Shown here in pieces: positions 12,300 to 25,554 of a stretch of DNA of 64,000 nucleotides. Numbering within the stretch: the stretch's first letter is position 1; every line of letters starts with the position of its first letter. This stretch comes from Isoetes taiwanensis (taxonomy: Eukaryota > Streptophyta > Lycopodiopsida > Isoetales > Isoetaceae): assembly GCA_021234155.1 (NCBI GenBank), contig JAJEKV010000336.1:188001-252000 (forward strand), in the 5' to 3' direction. The position numbers and the translations under genes were made by a program. Below the pieces are notes generated by a model that was not told where the DNA came from, ran no database searches, and saw nothing but the letters and a program-made list of their open reading frames with translations.

Positions 12300-14567
12300 C
12301 TAGTTACAATGCCCAGCGTTGCTGGGCATAATTTGATAACTTGTAAATGTTGGGGAACTTATACAATCCACCAAAACTTGTTGGGAGCATATCCTTTGTT
12401 GTCTTCAGCATTTTGCACCTAGCTATTTGCATGTCATAGCCGTTAAAAGAAGATAATGGTCTACTATTATTGCTCATGCATGCCAAGTGTTTGGAGAATT
12501 AGACAAAAATAATAGTTGTTTTGGACCATCTATTGTTGGAAAAAAACCCACATGAAATCATGCACAGATGCAGCTGCTAATTCTTTGACATTGAAGGATT
12601 GAATGCTTTGGCAGAACTTAGCAAATCAGGCTGCGGAAATTCAGGGCCAACTATTGGTTTGCAATATAATGCCTTTGCAGTTATATAACTCACTTGGAGA
12701 AACTACTGATTTGTAATTATAATTCTACATCAACATTGAATTTGCCTTATCCCTCTGTGAGAAAAGGGACTGGGCCTGATGCTAGTGCATTTCCAATCCA
12801 AACAGTCATGCTCCAGAGCACAGACTTAATTTTAGAAGCTTTTAGGCTGGTATAACATTTGTAGCTCCATCTTGGAATAACATAAGTGGCAAAAGTGCAA
12901 ACTGGCAGGCTTCACAAAATGGCAGGGCTACTATGGTCGACAAATATGATCCAAATGTAAAATACAGGACAAAGCAATCATGGTTCATCTGTGTTATTGC
13001 TCTGTATTGACATTTTGTTTTGACATTCGTCTGGCTTCTGACATTTTGCTATCAGAAAAGCCTTCTCCTGTATGCAAGTTTAGAAAAAATATTTATTATC
13101 ATGAACAATCCTAATTACGACTTGGAATGCAGCTCCAGATTAACGGCTATATTCATAGAAGCACATGGAAGGAGAGATGGCACCATCACAACTATTTGGC
13201 AGCTGTATGTTAAAGATCTGGCTGGTAGCCCTTGCGTGAATGTGTCTTTACTGCAACAATCGTCTGGCACCTGCATGTAAAAGATCTGGTCAGGCCTTCT
13301 CAATTCCTTCAATGTTAAGAATTTTAAGCCTCCTAATATAAAAACAGAAATGGCTCATATTCATATCCCATTCATATCCTGCATAACATGAACCATAAAA
13401 GGTATCTATTTTTGAAAATAAAAGAATCTACAGACCTGATGATGCCTTTCGTCCTATAGTGGCTTTCTTCTTCTGCAACAGTCTACTACCTAGTGCAATT
13501 CGTTGTTTTCATTGTTGCACGGCCTTGTATGTAACAGGCTTTTTTACACCACTTCTAGACTACTTGCATTGGGTAGCTCCCTATGCCATGGTAAAGCATT
13601 CTGTTCTGAGGAACCATGTTAAACAGCTCCTTAGAAGTCATAGGATCATCGGTATCTGGGAATGCGGATTTTGCACAACTATATTGAGAACACAAAGCTA
13701 TTTGTACCTCGAACAAAACAGATTAAGTAAGATTATCATGTAAGGCAATACCTATAAAGGAACCCTGTTAAATAGCTCCTCAGAAGTCGTAGGATCATTG
13801 GCACTTGGGAATGAGGTTTTTGTACAACCATATTGACAACACAAAGCTCTGTGTACCTCGAAATTGCAGAATTGATTAGGTAGGAGTAAGAGCTTAAATC
13901 TTGAGGGTACCATGTAAGGCACAACAAAGTCACATCTGACCTTATCACCTGCAAATCAAACAGATTGTGATCTATAAAAGCTATGCATGACAAATCCGTC
14001 AAAAAAGATGGATTACAAGCAAAGTTTTTACCGAAACAGAGGTTTGCAAATGCAGGGGTTTGCCCCCTGGTGATCTGTGAGATGATGATCCTGAGATGAT
14101 GCAGATACGTGAGTTCTATATACACTTCTTCCTTCCTGGCTCCCCTAAACGGGATCAAGTGCCATAGCCTCTGTCATCTCCATAGCCTCTTAGGAAAGCA
14201 AATCGGCAAGAGACTTGCTTCTGGAGCAACCGATCCATCAAATCCGGCATAGAGCAAGAAGAAGGGCAAAAAAAACATGGCAAAATTCACATACCTTGAA
14301 GGCGGAATTCTGCTTGGTGATATTTTCCATCATAGCCAAGCGGACTACAATTATCTTTGCATGCCACTAATTTGCTTCTTCCACAGACTGATCTGATGCA
14401 AAGCAAGCCCCGTCGTCTCCCCACCCTCCCGCCGATCCATCCAACCCAGGAGGAAGACTAAAAAAAAACACTTGTCAAATCTTGACCATTGGATCAAGAT
14501 CATTAAATCTCAGCCATAGAAGCTAGGGCGTGGTTCAAGACACATGCCAAAACATTATTATATAGGA
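12300..14567 (-). mobile_element. Non-autonomous Helitron, 2,268 bp, with empty sites in the window
   Basis: On the minus strand the element starts TCCTATATAATAATG and ends with a perfect 7-bp-stem hairpin GCCCAGCGTTGCTGGGC (12,311-12,327) followed 11 nt later by CTAG. It is flanked by host A (12,299) and T (14,568) with no target duplication. The unoccupied sequence TTTGTACA|TACTTTC is present at about 11,020, 45,370 and 46,620 and in plus-orientation units. These are the textbook plant Helitron hallmarks. No Rep/helicase coding was recognised, so it is non-autonomous. It is absent from copy B, so it inserted after the 12 kb duplication. Confidence 0.88.
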
Positions 14568-15261
14568 TACTTTCAAATATATGAATCAGGGAGACTATAC
14601 ATAGTACAGTTCTCTTATGCCCAATATTAGCTTGATTAGAGTGGCAACTACAGCACAGATATGACCTTTTAGATCTCCAAGTCCCTATAGAATATCCAAT
14701 TGAGTTCAACCTAAAAGCTCTACAATTTCAACTTGATCCTTATTTAGATCAATACAGTTCTAATTGCCCCACACTTTCGTGTTTTTGTCGCATAAACCAT
14801 AATATATAAAGCCTAATTATCATGATCGCTCATTATAGACTTCGAAGGAATCTAAAAGCAACCTTTCTAGTACTTTCTTTGAAGGAATGCAACTTGGCTT
14901 TAAAGCGGCCTTGTAGTGCTTCCTAACCCAATTCCTCAAAGTGATTGTCTCTTAAGGCTAATGCACAACATAGGGACATATCTGAGTACTTTGTAAAGAG
15001 CCCAAATAGCATGAAGCGATTCGCATCGAATTGAAGAAATCCAAAGCTGAGATTAGCATTCTTTTTGTACACCTTGCAGGGGAGACCAACTTGGCGGTAG
15101 CAACGCCAACTTGGCGATGCGACCTTTGAGTAAAGGGATTAGAAGCTCAAGCTGTCTCGCCTTTAAATAAAAGGATATTAGAAGCTCAAATGTCTCGACA
15201 AGATATGAACAACTTGAATGTGTGTATTAAGGCGTTTTAAATTAAGCGTCGAAATTAAAGT
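14568..15261 (-). repeat. tRNA-Lys array spacer, left arm of palindrome
   Basis: Continuation of the satellite spacer interrupted by the Helitron, collinear with 46,622-47,168 of copy B. It ends at ATTAAAGT, just short of where a tRNA-Lys(UUU) would begin in this orientation. Confidence 0.85.
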
Positions 15262-15793
15262 ATGGCGATTAGATATGGACTTAATTTTACATGCGTTTAA
15301 TTTAAAACGACAATACACATTCAAGTTGTTCATAGCTTGTCGAGACATTTGAGCTTGAATATCCTGTTAAAGAGACATTTCTTGTCAATCCCTTTACTCA
15401 AAGGTCACATCTTGTCAAGTTGGCGGTTGCTCCGCCAAGTTGGTCTCCTCAAAGGTGTACAAAAAGAATGCTAATCTCGGTTTGGATTTCTTCAATTCGA
15501 TCTGAACCTCATGCTATTTGGGCTCCTTACAAGTACTCGTATATGTCCCTATGTTGTGCATTAGCCTTAAGAGACAATCACTTTTAGGAATTGGGTTAGG
15601 AAGCACTACAAGGCCGCTTAAAGCCCAGTTGCATTCCTTCAAAGAAAGTACTAGAAAGGTTGCTTTAGATTCCTTGAGTCTATAATGAGTATCATGATAA
15701 TTAGGCTTCTTATATATTATGGTTTATCGTACGAAAAACACGAAAGTGTGGGGCAATTAGAACTGTGTATTGATCTAAATAAGGATCAAGTTG
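14729..15793. repeat. Large palindrome with 17 bp loop
   Basis: The left arm (about 14,729-15,261) and right arm (about 15,279-15,793) are reverse complements of the satellite spacer. They are separated only by ATGGCGATTAGATATGG (15,262-15,278), whose first bases are the 3' end of the tRNA-Lys gene. Identity is imperfect, with indels near former CAG/CTG sites. It could be a real inverted junction or a fold-back assembly artefact. Confidence 0.8.
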
Positions 15794-15974
15794 TTAAGTA
15801 CGTCAAAATCAACTCGTTTAAAAAACGTTTTTTAAGATTTTTTGAAGATTTTTAAAATTTTTGAAAAAAATCTTTAAAAAACGTATTTTATATAAAATAC
15901 GTTAAAAATCTTAAAAATCTTAAAAATCCTTAAAAATCGTTAGACTGTAATTTTTTTAATCCAAATATATGATA
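15794..15974. other. AT-rich self-complementary segment
   Basis: Contains nested inverted repeats such as TTTAAAAAACGTTTTTTAA and ATTTTATATAAAAT, plus repeated CTTAAAAAT words. No coding potential. A similar AT-rich segment (32,594-32,947) lies on the far side of the Helitron stack, so the two may be halves of one sequence split by the outermost insertion. Confidence 0.5.
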
Positions 15975-16560
15975 CTAGTAATGGTGCCCAGCGTTGCTGG
16001 GCATAGGTTGGAAGTCTGTAAATGTTTTGACCGCAATGAGAAAAGTGTGCAGTAATCTTTTATTATAACAAAAATATCCAAACATAGTAGCAGTGCCTAA
16101 CGCATAAGTAGTCGCATGTATATCACATTTACTGTAAGAATGATCCCATGGTGTTGGTATTCTATCGATCGCCTTTAGTGTAATTTTATGTGACCATGAG
16201 CAGGATCGGACTTCAAAATTGCATCAAAGCTTTGAAATCCGGGGACAATTTTGAGGGATCAAAGTTTGACCTAAGTTCCCTCTGTTCCCTAAGGGTAGAT
16301 GAGCTGATTTATAGTAAAGACTTATTAAGATCAAGCTGTTTGGAAGTATTAATATAGGACCAAATAAACCAAACATGTTATCAAAATCAAATCCAAGCAT
16401 AAGTAGAACTCAATTGGCAACGCACATCTTAAATATTTTCATGATTGATAGGTATTGTGAGTCATAAGTACAATTCTAGCACATGCAACTCTAAAATTGT
16501 ACATATGCCCCGTTTTTTGGGATTATTGCATATAAATTGGAAAATATATTTATTAGGTTA

Positions 16561-19500
16561 CTAGTAATGGTGCCCGGCGTTCTTTGGCATAAGTTGGGAT
16601 ATGATCGAGCGGACATAAACTCTTGCTCTCTTAGCTACCTTCATGACAGATAATTTCAAACATTGCCAACTAATTTGACAATTCTAAAAACATTAGGCCT
16701 ACTATTTTATGTATAAAACGTTTTAGATGAGAAGTTGTTCACCAAAGTTTTTATGAAAAGTTCGTGCAATGTTTTGCTCTAGGGACGATTTTCAAACTCT
16801 GGTTGGCTCTCTAGTTCTAAGATGATCTTGAAACTTGTGCAGGGCTCTAATTTGCAATATCGAGAACTCATTCCTTCATGCTTTCCTTGATTTGGGCCCG
16901 ATAGAAAAAGATGAACCTTGATGGTGTATATAACTCTTGTATAGACTTTTGAATAAAAGAAGAAAAAGGAAAATACATGTGTTTAAAAAGATAACATGAG
17001 CAGCCCTACATCATGTTCTCATTCTCATCATTGTTTAACTTCCTTCTATGACCATGTAGAGAGCGATATAAAAGAAGATTACAATTCAAGATTTTGCATT
17101 TTTAAAATCCATTATTTTACGCAAGATAATTAGGGTAGAAAAGAATTGATGTACAATGCCTTGTTTTGTAAGCAAATTAGGGTAAAAAGCGCTAATTTTG
17201 CAAAATGTACCATAGAGGAAAAAATTCAAGCTGGATCGGCTTTGTTTGTAAGACAATAAAATGGGCACCACAAATTCTTCTTAAGCGAGACACAGTGGTA
17301 ATAACCTTGCAACATCACTTTCAGTTGGTGAGTACCAAGCATAGAACCTACATGATAAAAGAAGATAATCATTGAAAATAGGCAAAGCCTTATGAAAGAC
17401 AAAACACTGACTTTGTGATCGGCCTTGGTTGCTTCTTTGCTTGAACAAGTTGTTGTGTCTCTGTTGACTATGGGGAAGAAACCCAAGCTTGGCTTTCTTG
17501 CGCATATCCTTCTCCTCATGTCTCAACTTACGTTTGTGGAGCCCTATGGCGATATGCTTTTCAACTAATTCATCGGCAGGCATCTTGATGTTTATCGTAT
17601 CGCGAGGTAAAAAAGCGGCATAACAAATTGGATCTGTGGCGGCAAGAGTAAGAAACCAAGAGCCAGAGCCAAGTGCCATCACCCGCTTCGCCTTATACGT
17701 GAATCAGAAAGCGAATCACCTTACAGCCGAAGTTGAAACGGCGTGAGTTGAAGCGGAGTTGAACTTGAGCTGAAGCCGAAGTTGAACTGAGCTCGGTGAG
17801 CCGTGTGAAAGCGATATTTCTTTTTGCCCTCGACACAGCGTCTTTGCTATGCTTCTCTTTTGCCCTATTTGTGCGTGCAATAATAATCTAATTTTTGTAA
17901 CCTATTATTATGATAAAAATATCTAAAGATTTAACAACATCTAAAAGCTTCTTCATGTTAGATAGTTACGCATTGGTATCGTGATGCATCATTAGGGCTT
18001 CATCCCATATAATCATGCTAGTCTATATTGTTAACTTTGCCAACTTCGGTTGCTTTGGAATATTGCATGTTGATGTCTCATCTATGTTTATCGGTATCTT
18101 GAACCTTGAATGCGTAGTGTATGCGCCCTTGCCACGGTTGAGTGTTGATCGGCTGTGCAAGGTTTTATAAGTGTGATATTTTGCTCGGGCATCGCTTGAG
18201 GCGGTCCTCGAGCTAGAAGTGTGAGGGAGTGTTATTTTGTTTTGCAATGTTCGTGTATATGAGGGTCAAGTTGACTTCATTGCATTGTCAATGTAAATGT
18301 GTGCCCGACATTGTCGGCGTGTAAGCGTGTGCCACGCTAATGTAGGAGCTTGTTTGTAATTCTTGCGCTAATTTAGAAACTTGTGTCATGGGCTTGTGCG
18401 ACATGTTGATGTTTGCGAGAAATGGACATGGTTTGATTTACTAATTATTTTGTTGTTGAAACTATATGCTAACAATACCATCAATGTTAAATTGTCCAAG
18501 CAGGCGAATTAGTACACAACCCAATGTTTTATGGGGTTGGGGGTAATAGAAAACCAAGCCCGAAGCAACACAAAGTTGGAAACACATTAATGATAAACCC
18601 ATCAAGGTTTCATATAACACTTATTATTGGCCATAATAACTTTGTTTGACAACTTTGTTTTTATAGGAGAGGCTTATGCATTGCTCTCTTTTAAATCATT
18701 AGCTAAGAAATATCTATTTACCAATACTAACTTATAATTTTGATTGTACATTAGCTAAGATATATTATTACGCAAATTATATTATGCGAGACCTATTTAG
18801 TCGACATGTGTGCATTATCCTTAGCTGCATTGTGTAACATTGATGATACATGTGTAATATAGATCGATTACATCAAGAATAGAAATGTAACATTGATCAT
18901 GATTGGCGGATCATTTTCTGAACACTGTATTATTTCTGTGTAGTTGCAATTCTTTGTGATCTTTGCGAGTGATGTATAATATCAGAGGCATTATAGATCA
19001 AAGTTTAATGGCGATACATGGTACCCAAATCCAAAATCTTGTGTTCGTTGAAGCAGTAATTTCCACTGGTAACCGGCTGCTTCACATGGAGTTTTAAGGA
19101 CATCCTTCCCCTGTCTTCATAAAAGCATTTAATTGGCCTTGTAACCCTGCTTTAAAAGGCCAGACTTATTCCTCAAAGGCATGGTTGTCCTTGTTGACTC
19201 CAAAAACCCTGAAATGAATGTTCCACTTGAGGATTTCCATAACTAAGGTAGCGAATGCATCCATGTTTTATGTGAACATATTTTTTGCAAATCTGTTATA
19301 CTTGCAGCAAAGGAAAAGATGGTTAGCAACATGATAAATATGGTGAGCACATCATTATTAAAAAAGAAGAATCTGGTTTGGCTTGAATAGCTATTTTGGG
19401 AAACTCCAGCATAACATATTTCTGCGTGGAATTTGAGATTGTGAGCCTTAGCTCTTAAAAGAGAAAGCTGCTGCTATCCTTGCCTAGCCGATCCACTGTT

Positions 19501-21366
19501 TTTTATGATTAAGAGCACCATAAAGAAAAGAGCTAGAAAGAGAATCGAAAAAGTGTAGTTCAGAAATCCATGGCGAGCTCACGGTTCTTTGGAAAAGCGT
19601 CTTAAGCTTCTTTGAAGAAAATGCTATGGAAGTGCCACGCTGGGCTTGACATGCACGGGGCCGAGCTCTTTGTGCTAGGGTTTAAAGTCAAAAGTCGGGG
19701 ATGCCTTTCTTCGATTAAAATTGCACGATCGATGCCCTTCTTCTTGTAACCCGGCTTCAGCGGCCAATGTAAATCCATAATGTGTTCATCCCCACCGTCG
19801 ACTATTTGTGAGGGAAGGCCCTTAGATCCTCGGACTAAGAAGCATTTCCTTGCGGATCGTGAAAAAAAAGAAATATGTATAAATAGGTCCTCTACTTCAA
19901 ATTAGAAGCGGACAATTCGGATATATGGAAAGCTCACGATCTTTGGAAGCGTGGAAGGGGTGGTTTCAACACACACTGCTACAATATATCTGCATAAGCC
20001 ATCTCCTTTGGGATCGGAAGATATAGACTATCCTCCCCTTTTGCCGCGAGTCAATAATGTTTTCTTTTCCCCAAGGAAAGTACACTGGAAATATAGACCG
20101 TCACATTTGAGCTCACCAACATTGAAATAAGTGCCTAATAATGCACTTTCTCACCGATCCTTATAAGCTCATTTGCTTCTCTTTAAATCCATGGGCACAT
20201 CATGCAAATGCTAAAATCATATCACGGCTATAATTGGATGCATACGCTATGTATTCATCTAGCGACTCAATAAGATTCGGCAATCAAGTAGCACGTTTTA
20301 CGAAAACCCAACCATCGGAAAAACAAAGTTTTCGGATCGACAATTGTTCTATTCTCATCAATATAAATCCTGCCCTCTAAAGCGAATATAATTATACTGC
20401 GGTAGGCCCAACAACTTTGCCATATTGTCATCATAGGTGGGGATAAAACACACCTTTCGCCAAAGAAAACTATGTGTAATCCATCCTACCATTTTGCGAG
20501 GAATGATTACGAAAGGACCTCGGATAACCGGAATAAGAAGCAATATCTTGCAAACTGTAAAAAGAAGAAATATGCATAAATAGGGCGCCTATTTCTAATC
20601 GAGTAGGCATTTCGGATATAATAAAAACTCACGATTTATGGATTCCCTTACAGATCGATCAACTGGCCTGTGTAAATCCATAAGCTTTCAACTTCAACTG
20701 ACCTGTGTACATTGTGGTCTGGCATAGCAGAAGACTCATCTAAGCGGTGAAGGAGTGTCAGTGGCCATGGTTGGTTTCAAATTAGAACAATGCAAGACCC
20801 ATAAAGCGCAAGAAATCATTTGCGATGTGGTTCAAAGATCGAACAATCTTTGAACAAAACCAAGGGCGAGACTTCGCCAAATCAAAGAAGAAAAAGAAAA
20901 ACATACCAAAAGAATAAAATCAGGATCAAAGGCAGAGGAACCTTAGGGAAGTCCACCTTCTCGGACGTGGCCAGGCGGCCTCTGACTGTGTGCGGCGCCA
21001 TAAGAAGGGCATGGGAAGCTTCGAAAATGTGTGAACAGGTAGAAAAATTAAAACCCTAATTTGTGCTCTGTTTTGCGGAATGAAGAAAGCGATTCCTCTT
21101 CTTGCCTCTTCCTCTTTATGTTCCGTCTTTAGGCGCCTATTCGAGTTATACGCTTCCATGTTTACGCTTCCAGCCATGCTTAGCCAGGAAAGACACGCAA
21201 AAAATCGGTAGAGCTGCTGCACCGTCAAAGCTCTACCGTTGAAACCTAAAAAAAAAAAAGGATGAGAAGAGAAGAAATCTTGGGCGTGTGCAATGTCGAT
21301 GGATCTCGGTAGATCAAATTAGGAAATTTGGGTCCAACACTTACACAATAACATTATAATATAAGA
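16561..21366 (-). mobile_element. Helitron within the stack, ~4.8 kb
   Basis: Bounded by A|CTAGTAATGGTGCCCGGCG at 16,561 and by ATTATAATATAAGA at 21,366. Related pieces around 19,830-19,940 and 20,505-20,645 form a loose internal duplication. A 133-codon minus-strand frame at 17,281-17,682, rich in Lys and Arg in its middle, is the longest open stretch, but I do not recognise it. It could be a captured gene fragment. Confidence 0.6.
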
Positions 21367-24300
21367 CTAGTAATGGTGCCCGGCGTTCTTTGAGCATAAG
21401 TTAAACTTGTAAATGATAAGGCAACAATGATCTTGAGGTGTTGCTCCGGCTATTGCAACTCCTCCCTCTTTCCTTTTGTGTTGGTATTTGGGATGTTGTG
21501 CCATTGTTCCATTCTACTTATTGTCTTCTTGAAGTGCCCTTGACAATATGGTTGGTTGTGTTCAAGATTCTATTGCTTGGTTGTGTTCGAAATATATTGG
21601 TTTTGTATAAGAAAATGTCATAAGTTTTACATCGGCTAAACATTATTGTGGATATCATTTTATTACATAGTTATAGTGTCCAACATTGTTGGGTATCTGT
21701 TGGGCATAACTTGGAACCTATGAATGGCAAAGCCGCAATGCATAGTCTGTGGTGCTTTTGTGTTGTGATATTGGTCAACATTATGCAATTTGTTGACGTG
21801 ATAGTAGGCATCTACTAAAATCTAATGTGACCACAAATTTGCAATTCAAATGTCTTGTAAGCTTTTACCCCATGCCCTTAGATTTTTAGAATTCTTGAAG
21901 ATTTAGCAAAGGTATATGCATACCCCATGTCCTTAGACTTTTAGAATTCCTAAATGACTTGGCAAAGATGTATGCATACATGCGGAGCTATCATGGTGTG
22001 TGCGTGATTGTACAGGTTGAAACTTATATTAATAGGGGAATTGATCTTTAAAGCCGTGTGCATATGAACATTGGGTTTGTATGTGTATTGGTACAAAACA
22101 TTGTCATATAGAAAACATCGTAGTTATGTTTTTTTATAAACAGAAATAACAAAACTCTCATTATAATATCTTGAATTTAGCATCCAGGTAAGGGCCATGT
22201 AACATGGCTAGGTCAATGGACCATGATATGCCCATCAGCGATAAAGCCTAATGAAGAACTTTCAAGCCCTTATCAAGTGTGGCCTAGGTGAATTTCCTTA
22301 ACCGATATGGCATTACTTCAAGATTACACATTGGTTGTCCTTTTAAATGCAAAAAATTATAATACTGGAGTTGAGCCCGGCATCTAAAATGTCAAGGGAA
22401 GTTTGCTCTCATATAGTTTTGGGCAATGCTTTATGTCCATTAGTATTTTATAACGGCTTTAGTTTGTGGAAGCTTTGTACATAATCAAATAAATCAAGCG
22501 TAATTCATTTTTTGAAATTATAGCATAATTGATTTTTTGAAATTATGTGACTTCAGATGTTGCTTATGCATCTAGAGTATTTTGTAAGGTGTCATTATTT
22601 ATTATCATCAAGTTGAGTGCTTTGTGCTATGATAAAGTTGTTCTATGTTTGCTATTTTGCCATGGCAGTTTAACACCTTCAATGTTTTATAATTTGGTTT
22701 TTTTTGCATTGGTCATTCAGCAAACACTTCAACTCAAGAAAAGAATTCCAAAAATACAATCAAGTGTATCAAGCTTCTAATAAGTACATGTACAATAAGT
22801 GATACAATAAGTCAAGAAAGTCGGAATGGTTCATCAACATCCTTAACCTCTCCTACGATTGAACCAACCTGAAATGGCAGAAATTTGAAGTTCTTAAGAA
22901 ACACTTGAAAGTCTGTGCACAAATTTTTATAATTTAGCTTCTGCTAGTCTGGCTGGTCGCTGCCAAACCGGGAATCCAGTGCCAATTGTGCTACCCTTAC
23001 AATATCACGGTTGGGGGCGCAAGATCCGGTTACTATGATCAAAATTTGCCATGATTTCTTACCTGTGCAGCCGGTGCTGAAGCATGAAGAATGGAAATAG
23101 GATTCCTTGAAATCGGCAGGGGCGACGCGGATGCCTGAGAATGCACCACCGGAAATAGCAGCGACCCAACTGTGATATTGTATCGCAGTAGACTGGCTTG
23201 TGCCAAATGCACAAAGTGTTATTTTTTGAAGAACATAATGCAATTTCTATGAGGTATTCAGCCAGATCAAACGATGCAATTATAAAAGAGAGAAACTTTT
23301 GGAGCTTAGATGTTGCTTTTACGAAATTTTATAAGCTCCAAATGTAAGATCCAAATGTAAGAGTTTGGGCAAAGGCAATATGCCTACAAACTGATGGAAT
23401 GTAGAACTGGAATCCATGGCTTGGCAAACAAAGTCAAGGCCATGTGGGAGAATGGAACCCTCAGAGGAATTTGCACAGTGACTTGTTGTTAAACCTTATA
23501 TACTAACATGCTGAAATTTATGAGAAGTGACTGCATACCATGGTTTATATGGAAGAATAAATTCCTTCTAGCCAGCTCTCCAAATTGTCACACTGTTTGA
23601 AAATTCCTGCTAAAGTAATAAACATCACATGATTTTGTGTCATTATATACGCTAAGAGAAAATTATGGGCCAAAACTTGACAGATGTTGCTTGCCTTTAT
23701 GAAAAAGGAACCTATATTTGTTCTTCTGCCACAGAGGAATGATCTGGTTCCCGCTCAGTTTTCAAATGAAGAAGTAAATGGAGCCATCATTGTCACCCTT
23801 TCTTTTCAACATTGTAAAATAGCAAAGAGCTTAAATCTTCTGGCTGTCTCGTACTTCAATATTATGTCAGTCTACAAATATAGAAGGCAGTTAGAAACAA
23901 TATAACCTATAGCGGGATCTAAATTATTCCAAATAAACTAAATAGCTAGGATGCATGTTCTTGTGCACCTGAGGCAATCTTAGCGCTTTAAGGAAGTTTG
24001 ATTTGCTGTGAAGAAGTGGAGACGCTTCTGTGATAACTTTTTTTTAGAACCTGCAAAAAGTCCTCCTGCAAAATTATCCTGCAAGCTTGAAACCTGCTAA
24101 AACCATTATGCAAGCTTGAAGATGCATACCAGAGCCCGAAAGTAAATAATAGACACAAAACATAATCATTGTAAATAAACCCCGATCTGCATAAATCTAT
24201 ATGCATTCAGTAGTCAAATCCTTTGTTTCCCTTAGCCTTAAGTTGTTTCTCTCTACTCCTTTTAATGCTGAAACAATAAAACCCTAAATCGGTCCCATGT

Positions 24301-25554
24301 AGATTCCATGAAAGTTAAAAACCTTGCCATAAAAGTTTGTCCTGATACCTATGGCCTCTCGAGCTGCAGTAGATTATTTCGGCGAGTTTGGACCAAGTTA
24401 GACCGTCCATATTTTCTGTGAAATCTAAGCCCGTATAGGCAAATTTCGCCAAGAAGCCTGCTCAGAACTGAGCTCTATTCATGCAGCCATGGCCGTGCTA
24501 AAAAGCTATATGGGGAAAAAAATTTGAAAGCTCTCTAGCATTGGAGCACACAGAGAATCTATGAGCGAACAAACCCCAAAAATTGCCATGGCCCCATTCC
24601 GAGCATCTGCCATGGCCAGAATCTAACAACCTCTGCTGCAATAGCCTAAATCGCGATTGGCAAGAAGGTAGAAAAAATCATGTGTATCTGGACCGTCAAC
24701 ATTTTAGGGCGTAGTTGATGTCGTGACTCTGAGATTTTACAAAAAAAGAATGCAAACTCTGAAGAATGCAAACTCTGAAGCGAAGTAGGCTACATGCTAG
24801 CCGCCATAGCTGCTTCTCCATAACAGACTCTGAGATTCAGGATTTGAGTTGCGAAAAGAAGAATGCACGACCTCTTTTTTATTTTTGAGTTGCTAAAAAA
24901 AACCTCATGACTTTTTTGTTTATTTTTGGGTTCCTAGGTGTCGAAATCTTAACCATTAAATCTCAACTCTAAATCTCAGCCTTTGGATTTAGGGCTGGGT
25001 CCAACACTTACACAATAACATTATAATATAAGATAGCTATTGTTGCTGCAAGATCGAGCTTTCAACACATCCTTATCTGCTTCAACAACTGATGTTCATC
25101 ATCAAATGAAGCTCCAAATCCTGCAGCTATACCTAAGGATCCACTGTTCCACCACGCTGCCGAAAACCACCATAGCTGGGAGCTCAAAATGTCCCAACCA
25201 CATTTTTCCTGACAAAGAGGATGCAGGCTACTCCACACAAACAATACCCTAAACTAAAAAAAACCCCGAGCAGAGGACTTAGCGCAGAGGATGGTTGTGG
25301 CGGCCATCTGTTCAACCATCTATCTTCATCAGCCATCTGTTCAATGGCGGCCATAACCATATAATCAGAGCTCTGCAAGCTTGGGTAGGCCGCCGAATCC
25401 TCCCCCGACCATATCCCGACCCTAGCGAAACCATACTTTCGGCATTTTAGCTTTTTTATGTTTCAACCGTCCGATAGATAGATAGCAATATCCTAGCCGT
25501 CGAAATTAGGGCGAGATTCAAGACAGACATACACTATAATTTTATTATATAGGA
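21367..25554 (-). mobile_element. Helitron inserted at the end of its neighbour, with a nested copy
   Basis: It starts with CTAGTAATGGTGCCCGGCG directly after the last A of the preceding element, as if it had used that element's A|T junction as target. Two TC ends follow, at 25,033 (ATATAAGA type) and 25,554 (TATAGGA type). A decayed start near 21,667 (TAGTTATAGTGTCC) would nest properly as 21,667-25,033 inside 21,367-25,554. No gene was recognised in it. Confidence 0.5.

Larger units (their letters stand above)
546..15161. repeat. Copy A of a ~12 kb direct duplication
   Basis: The sequence from the block beginning CATATTTTAACAATGG at 546 is collinear with 35,082 onward, through the same order of features: partial spacer unit, ABCC fragment, Helitron 5' end, two-exon gene, tRNA-Lys genes and SINE. 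The offset is about 34.5 kb. Copy A is longer because it carries a private Helitron (12,300-14,567) and a 189 bp tandem duplication (1,108-1,485). Differences from copy B cluster at CAG/CTG and ACG/GCG positions and include many 1-4 base indels, so frames open in B are usually broken in A. Confidence 0.9.

Noticed and set aside
17281-17682. A real gene encoding a 133-residue Lys/Arg-rich protein
   Set aside because: It lies within a Helitron, has no recognisable domain or splice support, and such a length can arise by chance in this much sequence.
22944-23243. Protein-coding exon on the minus strand with a transit-peptide-like reading in another frame
   Set aside because: Two frames looked equally plausible, neither matched a family I know, and no splice context was clear.
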